Positions 7,255-14,146 of a stretch of DNA of 14,592 nt are shown piece by piece; position 1 is the first letter of the stretch, and every line of letters begins with the position of its first letter. A program made the position numbers and the translations under genes. The DNA comes from Spirochaetales bacterium (lineage in GTDB: Bacteria; Spirochaetota; Spirochaetia; SZUA-6; DRHE01). Below the pieces are notes generated by a model. It worked only from the letters and a program-made list of their open reading frames with translations. It had not been told where the DNA came from and ran no database searches. Where the stretch lies: NCBI GenBank assembly GCA_016935715.1, contig JAFGQJ010000391.1, forward strand, positions 1 through 14,592, in the 5' to 3' direction.

Positions 7255-8970
7255 ATGCCGAAGATCGAATTGCAGGAAAAAAGCTTCTTCCAGTTGCTGG
7301 GCAGCCGGCCGGACCGTGAAGAGTTCGAAGAGCTGCTTTCGGTGGCCAAGGCTGAGATCGATGACTGGAAGCCGGATGAGAACAGCCTGAAGATCGAGCT
7401 CAACGACACGAACCGGCCGGATCTGTGGTCCGCTGCGGGACTGGCGCGTCAGCTGCGGAGCTTTCAGGAGGGAAGCACTCCCGAGTACTCTTTCCTCTCC
7501 AGCCAGGGGAACGCCCGGGCGGCCGGCGAGCGGCTGATCCGCGTGGACAAGGCCCTGAAGGGTATCCGCCCCTACATCGCCGCCTTCGTCGCCCGGGGGG
7601 TGCCGGTCAGCGAAGCGATGCTGGTGGACATGATCAATTCCCAGGAGAAGCTGTGCTGGAACTTCGGGCGCAAGCGCAGCACCATCGCCATGGGAGTCTA
7701 CCGGGCGGATATGATGAAATTTCCAGTGCACTACCGGGCCGCCGATCCCGACGGCACCCGTTTCATACCCCTGGATTACAGCTGGGAGATGTCTCTGAGG
7801 GAAATCCTCGAGACCCACCCGAAGGGGGTGGAGTTCGGCTGGATCGTGGAGCACTTCGACCGCTTCCCCTACCTGGAAGACGATCAGGGACAGACCCTCA
7901 GCTTTCCTCCGATCATCAACAGCGCCCACCTCGGAGCGGTGGAAGTCGGGGATTCCCATCACTTCATCGAACTCACCGGCCCGGACCTGGACAGCCTGCT
8001 GGTGGCCTGCTCGATCGTGGCCTGTGATTTCGCCGATCTGGGCTACCAGATCCTGCCGGTACGGGTCGTTTATCCCTTCGATACCGCCTACGGACGGGAG
8101 CTGGTCACACCCTACTACTTCCAGAAGCCGGTGACCGTCGAGGTGGGCGAAGCCAGCCGCCTGCTGGGAGAGGAGATCTCCGCCGAGGAGGCCGAGGCCT
8201 GCATCCGCAGGATGGGCAATCCGGTCAGCCGGTCCGGCAGTGCGCTGACGGTCAGCCCGCCGCCGTATCGCAACGATTTCCTCCATCCGGTGGACGTCAT
8301 CGAGGAAATTTTGATCGGCCGGGGCATGAACAGCTTCGAGCCCGTGTGGCCGGAGGAGTTTACCGTCGGGAGGCTTTCGGAAATCGAGCATTTCAGCAGG
8401 CAGGCGCGGGATATCATGGTCGGTCAGGGATACCAGGAGATGATCTACGGATACCTCGGATCCCGCAGGGATTTCGTCGACCGCATGAACTGGAGCGGCG
8501 CGGATATCATCGAGGTGGCCAATCCGATGAGCGAGAGCTTCGAGGTGCTGCGTAATTCGCAGCTGCCCAGTCTTCTGTATTCGGAGTCGATCTCCTCCAA
8601 CGCAACATATCCCCACCGGATATTCGAGGTGGGCAAGGTCGCCTGTCTGGATGAGAAGGAGAATTACGGCTCCAGGACCATTACCTGCCTGAGCTTCCTG
8701 TTCTGCGACCGGGAGGCCAGCTTCAACGATGCGAACTCTCATCTGGCCGCGTTGTTCTTCTACCTGTCCCGGGACTATACCCTGGAGCCCCTCCAGGACC
8801 CCCGCTTCGTACCCGGGCGGGGCGGCGCGGTCGTGTACCGGGGCGAAAGAGTGGGGATGATCGGGGAGATCCACCCGGCGGTGCTGGAGAACTGGGGGAT
8901 CCAGCAGCCTGTGGTTGCGGGCGAGATCGAGCTCGAGGCCGTCCTCGAGATGGACGGAGAGGGGAGATAG
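7255..8970 (+). CDS. pheT: Phenylalanyl-tRNA synthetase beta subunit, archaeal/eukaryotic type
   Basis: This is the beta subunit of the (alpha-beta)2 synthetase, providing the editing site that hydrolyses Tyr-tRNA-Phe and a catalytic-like scaffold. At 571 aa it is much shorter than the bacterial chain (about 800). It lacks the N-terminal EMAP-like tRNA-binding domain and the C-terminal ferredoxin-fold anticodon-binding domain. In order there are a short B1-like start containing ELNDTNRPDLWS, a B3/B4 editing region (about residues 100-275), a B5 domain from about residue 293 including PPYRNDFLHPVDVIEE (about 335-350), and a catalytic-like C-terminal module (about 375-571). It starts three bases after the pheS stop and is followed two bases after its own stop by the kinase gene. 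Identification is secure from the pairing and the B5 sequence. Confidence 0.96.
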   Translation: MPKIELQEKSFFQLLGSRPDREEFEELLSVAKAEIDDWKPDENSLKIELNDTNRPDLWSAAGLARQLRSFQEGSTPEYSFLSSQGNARAAGERLIRVDKALKGIRPYIAAFVARGVPVSEAMLVDMINSQEKLCWNFGRKRSTIAMGVYRADMMKFPVHYRAADPDGTRFIPLDYSWEMSLREILETHPKGVEFGWIVEHFDRFPYLEDDQGQTLSFPPIINSAHLGAVEVGDSHHFIELTGPDLDSLLVACSIVACDFADLGYQILPVRVVYPFDTAYGRELVTPYYFQKPVTVEVGEASRLLGEEISAEEAEACIRRMGNPVSRSGSALTVSPPPYRNDFLHPVDVIEEILIGRGMNSFEPVWPEEFTVGRLSEIEHFSRQARDIMVGQGYQEMIYGYLGSRRDFVDRMNWSGADIIEVANPMSESFEVLRNSQLPSLLYSESISSNATYPHRIFEVGKVACLDEKENYGSRTITCLSFLFCDREASFNDANSHLAALFFYLSRDYTLEPLQDPRFVPGRGGAVVYRGERVGMIGEIHPAVLENWGIQQPVVAGEIELEAVLEMDGEGR

Positions 8971-8972
8971 TC

Positions 8973-9461
8973 ATGGCTCTTGAGGTTCAGGCGGCAGCGC
9001 TGCAGTGGGAGGAGGGGTGCAATATCATCGTCGGTCAATCCCACTTCATCAAGACGGTGGAGGATGTGGCGGAGATCATGAATTCCTCGGTTCCGGGAGT
9101 CGAGTACGGGCTGGCGTTCTGCGAGGCTTCCGGTCCCTGCCTGATCCGAACCGAGGGGAACGACGAGAGCCTGGTGGAGCAGGCGACCGAGTGCGCCCGC
9201 CGGGTGGGTGCGGGACACAGCTTCTATCTGATTCTGCGCAAGGCCTTTCCCATCAACGTGCTCAACCAGATCAAGGCATGCCAGGAGGTGGCCCGGATCT
9301 TCTGCGCCACCGCCAATCCGCTTCAGGTGCTGGTCGTGCAGACCGATCAGGGTCGGGGCATCGTGGGGGTGGTGGACGGTTACGCCCCCAAGGGCGTAGA
9401 GGGCCCCGAGGACAGGGAAGAGCGCAGGCGGATGCTGCGAAAATTCGGGTACAAGTTCTGA
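8973..9461 (+). CDS. Adenosine-specific kinase family protein (PF04008-type)
   Basis: This 162 aa soluble protein is full-length for the small family named after the crystallised archaeal protein PAE2307, reported to bind adenosine/AMP and annotated as adenosine-specific kinase. Conserved blocks are all present: GQSHFIKTVED (residues 21-31), GLAFCEASG (46-54), GAGHSF (79-84), FPINVLNQIK (92-101), RIFCATANP (108-116), and QGRGIVGVVDG (126-136) followed by PKGVE. A purine-rich site (GGAGAGGGGAG) within the end of pheT precedes the ATG, and the gap is only two bases, so it is co-translated with the synthetase. The family is frequent in archaea and patchy in bacteria. A role in recycling AMP or adenosine next to an AMP-producing synthetase is suggestive only; biochemical support for the kinase activity is thin. 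Confidence 0.9.
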   Translation: MALEVQAAALQWEEGCNIIVGQSHFIKTVEDVAEIMNSSVPGVEYGLAFCEASGPCLIRTEGNDESLVEQATECARRVGAGHSFYLILRKAFPINVLNQIKACQEVARIFCATANPLQVLVVQTDQGRGIVGVVDGYAPKGVEGPEDREERRRMLRKFGYKF

Positions 9462-9488
9462 CCGGCGAGTCCGTCAGCGGATCAGGCT

Positions 9489-10043
9489 TTAAGCTTCCCT
9501 GACCGGACGCACCATCATGCTCACGTGATCCCCGATGTCCTGAGGCCATGGACGGATCAGCTCGTCGAACAGCGGCCAGTTGCCGGCGTACAGAGCCCGG
9601 GAGACTTCCTCGCAGTCTTCCAGGTCCCCTGCTATCGACCACAGGAACCTGTCCGCGGCCTCCAGCCTCTCTCTCCTTCCGGCCCGGGTGGCGTCATTCT
9701 TCCGAGCGGCCTCGACCAGCCGTCTCAGGGTTCCGGAGGGCGTCTGCGGCTGGCGCTCGAGCCACTCCCAGTGTCTGGGCAGCAGCGAGACCTCGCGGCT
9801 GACCACGCCCAGACGGGGACGGCCCGGCCCCTTCTTCGGCTGCGGGGGCAGATGTCTCGCCAGGACCTCCTGCAGCGATCCATGAAGGTCGAAATCCACC
9901 TGCAGGCCCGTCTCGTCTTCGAAGATGAGCAGCCGGCTCCCCTCTTCCCTGATTTCCCACAGCTTCCTCAGCACCGCCTCCAGGTTTCCCCCCGCGATCC
10001 GGGAGAATCCCTCGAAGGCCGAATATTGCTTTTCTGTTTCCAT
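9489..10043 (-). CDS. DUF2239 family protein
   Basis: This 184 aa soluble protein matches the pattern of the DUF2239 family: AFEGFSRIAGG near the N-terminus, LLIFEDETGLQVDFDL (residues 38-53), GPGRPRLGVVSREVSLLPRHWEWL (72-95), then a helical tail ending with AGDLEDCEEVSRALYAG and WPQDIGDH. The family has no established function. The central GRPRLG is AT-hook-like, and the following strand-helix-helix pattern (REVSLLPRHWEWL, SGTLRRLVEAARK) resembles a ribbon-helix-helix DNA-binding module, so it may be a DNA-binding regulator (inference). It has its own strong promoter, and the ATG at 10043 lacks a ribosome site and falls at the predicted transcription start. It converges with the kinase gene, 27 bases away, without a clear terminator between them. 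Confidence 0.85.
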   Translation of the reverse strand: METEKQYSAFEGFSRIAGGNLEAVLRKLWEIREEGSRLLIFEDETGLQVDFDLHGSLQEVLARHLPPQPKKGPGRPRLGVVSREVSLLPRHWEWLERQPQTPSGTLRRLVEAARKNDATRAGRRERLEAADRFLWSIAGDLEDCEEVSRALYAGNWPLFDELIRPWPQDIGDHVSMMVRPVREA

Positions 10044-10049
10044 GATGGA

Positions 10050-10078
10050 ATATTACCCGGGTAAAAATAAACTGTCAA
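10050..10078 (-). promoter_or_regulatory. Strong sigma-70-type promoter for the DUF2239 gene
   Basis: On the - strand a perfect TTGACA (10078-10073) and TAATAT (10055-10050) are separated by exactly 17 bases. Transcription should begin about 5-9 bases after the -10 box, at 10045-10041, which coincides with the ATG at 10043-10041. This predicts a leaderless mRNA. Confidence 0.75.
10053..10064. promoter_or_regulatory. 12-bp palindromic operator candidate
   Basis: TTACCCGGGTAA is a perfect inverted repeat overlapping the first three bases of the -10 box and reaching into the spacer of the DUF2239 promoter. A protein bound here would block RNA polymerase, so a repressor site is likely. The cognate regulator is unknown; the DUF2239 protein itself is one candidate. 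Confidence 0.6.
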
Positions 10079-10093
10079 GCAGTCTGTGACGGC

Positions 10094-11371
10094 CTACGGA
10101 TCAGCTTTTGGGGGGATCGCCGCCTTCCTTCGTTCCATGAGATTGGCCAGGAAATCGTACCACTTGGCAGCACTTTCCCGGCGGATCGGAATTCGATACA
10201 GAACGTTCCTGTATATGAAGTGCAGCTTGTCCCCCGGTTCGACGCTGAGGGATTCGATTCTCTCGAGTGGCACGGCCAGGCGGACTTTGCCCCTTCCGCT
10301 CAACCGGCCCTGGAAGACGAAGCGCCTGTCGGTCAGAAAAGCCCTTCCGAAGCCGAAGATCCGCAGTGCGGGATAGAGCTTTTCGCGGTAGAGGAAGTGA
10401 GGCCGGCTTACCAGGTACAGCTGCTCCCCCTGCTCGAGCTCGATCAGGGTGGAGTGGATGGGATTAAGAGGCATCGCTCTGATCTGCCGGTAAAGATCGG
10501 CGACGGTCCTGGGTTCTCCCGTGGCGTTGCCGTGGTCGTCGACCGGCGTGAGACGGCTTCCCAGATCCACTTCCCACCTCGAGTAGCAGCTCTGACACTC
10601 CACCAGGTTCGCAGACGGCGGCTCGACGGTTATCAGGCTTTCCAGGCTCCGGCAGTGGGGGCAGCGGTAGAGGATCCTGTTCACCCCCAGGGCAAGGCCG
10701 GAAACCCGGCGCCGGGTCAACGGAACCTTGAGCTCGTAATCCCGGATGCGGATGGCGGCGGCAATATCGGCAATGATCTTCTCGTCCGAATCCGGCAGGC
10801 TGTCCCCGTCGTACAGCTTGCCGAAAACCAGACGGATGGGAATGGGACGCATCTTCCTCGCCCAGCGCGGAAAGTGCAGATAACCGCGGTCGACCCGGCA
10901 GGAGTACACCGGCACCCTCATGCGCCGGATGATCCTTGCGATCGTCGGGATGATGGGGCTGTTGGTACCGTCCCAGCTGCGGATACCCTCGGGGTATATG
11001 CCGATCATCACTCCCTGCCTCAGCAGGGCGATGATGTTCTTGACGGACTGAAAGTCCCGGGCTGCCTTGCGGATCGGAAAGACGCCCACAGAGCGGACGG
11101 CAAAGCTGAGCAGCCTCTTGCGGAACAGCTCTTCGGTCGCCACGAAATGCACCGGCCTGCTCAACACGCTGTAGATCCAGGGTGGGTCCAGCAGGTTCAC
11201 GTGGTTGGCCACGATGATCCCGGGACCGGTATGGGGGATGATCTGCGGGTTGACTGCCCTCAGCCTGAATACCTGCCGGACCGCCGGCTCCACGAAGAGC
11301 CTGGTGAAAACATTGACCCAGCGGTTTACCGGTTTGGCCCCGCGCAACCTGTCGTGCTTGTTCCTCATCAT
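10094..11371 (-). CDS. PlsC-type phospholipid acyltransferase with zinc ribbon and C-terminal PH-like extension
   Basis: The N-terminal half (about residues 45-220) is a glycerolphosphate acyltransferase domain that would transfer an acyl chain to a lysophospholipid at the inner membrane. It shows the catalytic HX4D box NHVNLLD (His57, Asp62) and the substrate-binding box YPEGIRS (Glu128). Unusually, it continues with a CPHC...CQSC zinc ribbon (Cys237, 240, 259, 262) and about 130 further residues. That last part includes LYLVSRPHFLYREKLYPAL and ends in beta-rich sequence that looks like a PH/GRAM-type lipid-binding fold (inference). At 425 aa it is far longer than PlsC (about 245). Two adjacent ATGs (11371, 11368) lack a clear ribosome site. 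It has its own promoter. The acyl acceptor is unknown. Confidence 0.82.
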   Translation of the reverse strand: MMRNKHDRLRGAKPVNRWVNVFTRLFVEPAVRQVFRLRAVNPQIIPHTGPGIIVANHVNLLDPPWIYSVLSRPVHFVATEELFRKRLLSFAVRSVGVFPIRKAARDFQSVKNIIALLRQGVMIGIYPEGIRSWDGTNSPIIPTIARIIRRMRVPVYSCRVDRGYLHFPRWARKMRPIPIRLVFGKLYDGDSLPDSDEKIIADIAAAIRIRDYELKVPLTRRRVSGLALGVNRILYRCPHCRSLESLITVEPPSANLVECQSCYSRWEVDLGSRLTPVDDHGNATGEPRTVADLYRQIRAMPLNPIHSTLIELEQGEQLYLVSRPHFLYREKLYPALRIFGFGRAFLTDRRFVFQGRLSGRGKVRLAVPLERIESLSVEPGDKLHFIYRNVLYRIPIRRESAAKWYDFLANLMERRKAAIPPKADP

Positions 11372-11395
11372 CCGGTTGTTATCGATATGATAGCT

Positions 11396-11424
11396 ACGAT
11401 ATGTCGGAATGCGCTTCCCGTCAA
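11396..11424 (-). promoter_or_regulatory. Promoter of the acyltransferase gene
   Basis: On the - strand TTGACG (11424-11419) and TATCGT (11401-11396) are separated by 17 bases, placing the start of transcription near 11389, about 18 bases before the ATG. The -35 box begins two bases after the uxuA stop codon. The direct repeat CGATATG (11383-11389 and 11397-11403 on +) flanks the start and could be a regulator site. Confidence 0.6.
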
Positions 11425-11425
11425 G

Positions 11426-12490
11426 TCAGAACAGAAGGGTGAGCAGCCCTCTCATGTATCCCAGCGCATGAGCCATGCCGGCATGCCAGGGGGCGTCACA
11501 GGTCATCTCCGGGGTGTGATCGGGGATCAGCACCCCATCGAAGCCGTTGCCGTCCAGGATCCTCAGGGCCCTGAGCATGTCGATATCCCCTTCATCCACG
11601 AAGACCTCCCTGTAGCGGGGCATTTTTCCCTTCACGTTCCGGAAATGGCCGTAGAAGATCTTCTTCTGCCCGCTGTAGGTGTCGAGGGCCTCGTACAGAT
11701 CCCCCTCGCTCATCTCCTGTACCGACCCCATGCAGAAGTCGATGCCGTTTGCCGGGCTGGGTACCAGGTCGAGGAGCCGCTGGTATTTATGGGGCTGATT
11801 CACCAGCCGTGCCGTTCCTCTCAGTGCCGGCGCCGGGGGGTCGTCCGGATGGGCGGCCAGGCGGACGCCGCTCGCCTCCGCCACGGGAAGAACCTCCTTC
11901 AGGAAGAACTCGACCCGCTCCCAGAGCTCTTCGTCGCTGACCGGTGGTACCGTGCCCTCGCCGCGCTCGGGGTCGTAGACCATGTTCCACACCATGCCCG
12001 CGGGTATCGGCCGGTCCACGTCGATTTGCTCCGCGTCGAAGTACGGAGCCACGGCGCCGCCCCGGGCGACGGGTCCGCGTTTCCAGCCCCAGACACCGGC
12101 GATGCTGAAGTTATACCCTATGAACGGGATGCCCGCCTTTCCCACGTTGCGGATGATCTGCTTGATATCCTCGATCTGCCGTTTCTTTTCCGGGCCGTCG
12201 AGCAGCACGTCGTACCAGAAGGCGGGATCGAAGTTCTCGATGGCTTCCCAGACCAGGCCATGGGCATTCATGGCTTTCTTCATGTCCAGAAGCTCCTCCG
12301 AGCTCCAGAGCCTGCCCCGAGCGGTGGTGACGCCCCATCCCTCGGTGTCCGTTCCGCTGGAGAGGCTCGGATCCTTCCCCCGATGGTAATTGGTCATGTG
12401 CACCACCAGGTGGGTGGCCCCGGCCTGGCGGGCGAACCTGAAGTTCTCCTCCGTGACCATTTCACGAAACAGCCCCAATCCCAGCTTCAT
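11426..12490 (-). CDS. uxuA: Mannonate dehydratase
   Basis: This cytoplasmic TIM-barrel enzyme dehydrates D-mannonate to 2-keto-3-deoxy-D-gluconate (EC 4.2.1.8) in hexuronate breakdown. At 354 aa it matches the shorter UxuA form. Metal-site residues are visible: His214 in AAHPDDPP, Cys253 in GIDFCMGS, His282 in YGHFRNV, and the Asp324-His325 pair in IPDHTPEM. The spacings of 39 and 29 residues between the first three match those I recall for the structurally studied Streptococcus enzyme. The frame stays open far upstream, but translation clearly starts at 12490, where AGGAGGAG lies a few bases before the ATG. It is the last gene of a - strand operon after the SDR gene (44-base gap containing an A9 tract). 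No KdgK, KdgA or UxaC is in view. Confidence 0.93.
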   Translation of the reverse strand: MKLGLGLFREMVTEENFRFARQAGATHLVVHMTNYHRGKDPSLSSGTDTEGWGVTTARGRLWSSEELLDMKKAMNAHGLVWEAIENFDPAFWYDVLLDGPEKKRQIEDIKQIIRNVGKAGIPFIGYNFSIAGVWGWKRGPVARGGAVAPYFDAEQIDVDRPIPAGMVWNMVYDPERGEGTVPPVSDEELWERVEFFLKEVLPVAEASGVRLAAHPDDPPAPALRGTARLVNQPHKYQRLLDLVPSPANGIDFCMGSVQEMSEGDLYEALDTYSGQKKIFYGHFRNVKGKMPRYREVFVDEGDIDMLRALRILDGNGFDGVLIPDHTPEMTCDAPWHAGMAHALGYMRGLLTLLF

Positions 12491-12512
12491 GTGCTCCTCC
12501 TGATTTTTTTTT
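12491..12512 (-). promoter_or_regulatory. Strong ribosome site and A9 tract upstream of uxuA
   Basis: On the - strand a run of nine A (12512-12504) is followed by TCAGGAGGAGCAC and the uxuA ATG. The AGGAGGAG core decides the start at 12490. The A-tract, unusual in this GC-rich context, may keep the ribosome site unstructured. Confidence 0.6.
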
Positions 12513-12534
12513 GAATAGTCGCGGCCCCGGCCCG

Positions 12535-13308
12535 TCAGAAAGCGCTCGAGACCCCGCCGTCCACGGGAAGGCAGATACCGGTGACGAACCGGGCGGCGGG
12601 GGAACAGAGATACACCGCCGCCCAGCCAACATCCTCCGCCTCGCCGTACCTGCCGAGAGGGGTCCGGGCGATGATCTGTTTTCGTCTCTCCGGATCGGGC
12701 GCCCGTCCCATGCCGGCGTCGATCCAGCCGGGGGCGATGGCGTTGACCCTGATCCCCGCCGGAGCCAGCTCCGAGGAAAGGACCCGCACCACGCCCAGAA
12801 GGCCCGTCTTGGCGGCCGAATAGGCGGTCGTGTAGGCGATCCCGAAGTAGGAGGCCATGGAAGCCATGAAGAGAATGCTTCCCCTGCCGGCATCCTTCAT
12901 CCCCGGCGCCGCGGCCCGGCTCAGCGCCAGTCCCCCCAGGACGTGGGTGTCCCAAACCAAACGGAACTCCTCGATGCCGGTCTCCTCGAGGGACTTCCTG
13001 TGGTGGATCCCGGCGTTGTTGACCAGGATGGTTACCGGACCGAGCTCTTCCTCCAGCGAAGAGATGAACTGCTGTGCCTGCGCTGCGGCCGTTACGTCGT
13101 AGACCCTGTAGTCGGCCCGGTCTCCGAGCCGCCGGGCCGCCTCCCGAAGGACCGGCTCCCTGCGGCCCGCCACCACGACCGCGGCTCCGGCGGCCAGAAA
13201 ACACCGGGCCATCCCGAACCCCAGGCCGGTGCCGCCGCCGGTGATCAGAACCCTTTCGCCGGACAGGTCGAAAGCGCTGCCGAGATCCGATTCGGCTGTC
13301 CGGCTCAT
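12535..13308 (-). CDS. SDR-family oxidoreductase, probable fructuronate/mannonate-type dehydrogenase
   Basis: This is a classical short-chain dehydrogenase of 257 aa using NAD(P)H. The nucleotide-binding motif TGGGTGLG is at residues 23-30, NNAG at 97-100, and the catalytic Ser150, Tyr163 and Lys167 in YSAAK are in place. Arg49-Arg50 after the second strand suggests NADP(H) preference. The position usually held by the catalytic-tetrad Asn appears to be His122 (DTHVLGG), a variation seen in some SDRs. Between a sugar importer and uxuA, the natural job is reduction of fructuronate to mannonate in place of the unrelated UxuB. A KduD-like or gluconate 5-dehydrogenase role is the alternative. The start at 13308 overlaps the permease stop as ATGA, with AAGGG just before it, so the two are translationally coupled. 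Confidence 0.85.
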   Translation of the reverse strand: MSRTAESDLGSAFDLSGERVLITGGGTGLGFGMARCFLAAGAAVVVAGRREPVLREAARRLGDRADYRVYDVTAAAQAQQFISSLEEELGPVTILVNNAGIHHRKSLEETGIEEFRLVWDTHVLGGLALSRAAAPGMKDAGRGSILFMASMASYFGIAYTTAYSAAKTGLLGVVRVLSSELAPAGIRVNAIAPGWIDAGMGRAPDPERRKQIIARTPLGRYGEAEDVGWAAVYLCSPAARFVTGICLPVDGGVSSAF

Positions 13309-14141
13309 CCCTTGATACCGGAGAGGGTCATGCCCTCGATGACGTATCGCCGGAAGACGAGGAAGACCGTGACCACGGGCAGGATGGCCACGAAGGCGCC
13401 GGCCATGATCATTCCGTAGTCCACGGAGAACTCCCCGATGAACTGCGACAGGCCCAGCTCCAGGACGAACATCCTCCGGGAGTTGGTGATGATCAGGGGC
13501 CAGATGAAATCGCCCCAGGCGGTCATGAACTGGAAGATGGCCAGGATCACGATGGCCGACACGGACAGGGGGGTGATGATGCGGAAGAAGGTACCCCAGA
13601 CGCTGGCACCGTCGATCTTGGCGGCTTCGAGCAGGGAATCGGGGATGGTCTGGATGTTCTGCCGCATGAAGAAGATCCCGAAGCTGCTGACGATGATCGG
13701 GAAGATGAGGCCCGCGTAGGTGTCCACCAGGCTGTAGCGGACGGCCAGGACGTACAGGGGGATCATGTAGCATTGAAAGGGCACCATGATGGTGAGGAGG
13801 ATCAGGAAGAACAGGAGCTCTCTGCCCCGGAATCGAAATTTGGCGAACACGAAACCCGCGATCAGGGAGTTGAAGGTGCTGAGCACGGTGCCCGTGGAGG
13901 CCACGATCAGGCTGTTGAGAAAGAAGCGCAGGAACACCGTGTCTTGCAGAAGCTCCTGATAGAAACCGGTGTTCCACCGGACCGGCAGCAGCGTGGGGGG
14001 GATGCGCAGGATCTCGGCATCGGGTTTGAACGAGGTGCTGATCATCCAGAAGAAGGGAAAGATGATCACCAGCGAAGAGAGGACCAGGATGAAATGAGTC
14101 ACGATTCTGTTCAGCCTCTGCTCCGATCGAAAGCTCAGCAT
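13305..14141 (-). CDS. Carbohydrate ABC transporter permease, MalG-like
   Basis: This inner-membrane subunit of a CUT1-type sugar importer is 278 aa, the usual size. A first helix at about residues 14-35 is followed by STSFKPDAEI, a hallmark of MalG-like permeases. The EAA loop begins at residue 172 (EAAKIDGASVWGTFFRIITPL). The C-terminus, EGMTLSGIKG, is the classic MalG-family ending. I start it at the ATG at 14141, five bases after the stop of the partner permease, because the family N-terminus begins there; upstream the same frame is only an open non-coding extension. An AAGGAA about ten bases upstream could serve as ribosome site. Neighbouring uxuA and SDR genes suggest a uronate or uronate-containing oligosaccharide as cargo (inference). 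Confidence 0.93.
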   Translation of the reverse strand: MLSFRSEQRLNRIVTHFILVLSSLVIIFPFFWMISTSFKPDAEILRIPPTLLPVRWNTGFYQELLQDTVFLRFFLNSLIVASTGTVLSTFNSLIAGFVFAKFRFRGRELLFFLILLTIMVPFQCYMIPLYVLAVRYSLVDTYAGLIFPIIVSSFGIFFMRQNIQTIPDSLLEAAKIDGASVWGTFFRIITPLSVSAIVILAIFQFMTAWGDFIWPLIITNSRRMFVLELGLSQFIGEFSVDYGMIMAGAFVAILPVVTVFLVFRRYVIEGMTLSGIKG

Positions 14142-14146
14142 CTGTT

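Noticed and set aside
5575..8874. A very long (1099-codon) open frame on the - strand opposite pheS and pheT
   Set aside because: Its protein is rich in His, Gln, Arg, Asp and Gly with no recognisable domain, and it exactly shadows two clear synthetase genes. GC-rich codon bias keeps the antisense frame open.
9462..9500. Possible bidirectional terminator between the convergent kinase and DUF2239 genes
   Set aside because: Only short imperfect pairings (CAGG/CCTG, a TGACCGG direct repeat) are present and there is no T-run after a stable stem.
10064..10095. Terminator-like stem and T-rich stretch after the acyltransferase gene on the - strand
   Set aside because: The stem (GTCA/TGAC) is only about four pairs and coincides with the -35 box of the DUF2239 promoter. 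The T-rich part is better explained as promoter spacer.
10220..12514. A 764-codon open frame on the + strand across the acyltransferase and uxuA
   Set aside because: It spans two well-identified genes and an intergenic promoter, has no ribosome site, and its composition is typical of an antisense shadow.
12491..13204. N-terminal extension of the uxuA frame
   Set aside because: The upstream part is Gly/Arg-rich and overlaps the SDR gene in another frame. The strong AGGAGGAG before the ATG at 12490 marks the real start.
13309..13977. Upstream extension of the SDR frame into the MalG-like permease
   Set aside because: The extension is antisense-like in composition. The family N-terminus with TGGGTGLG begins shortly after the ATG at 13308, which overlaps the permease stop.
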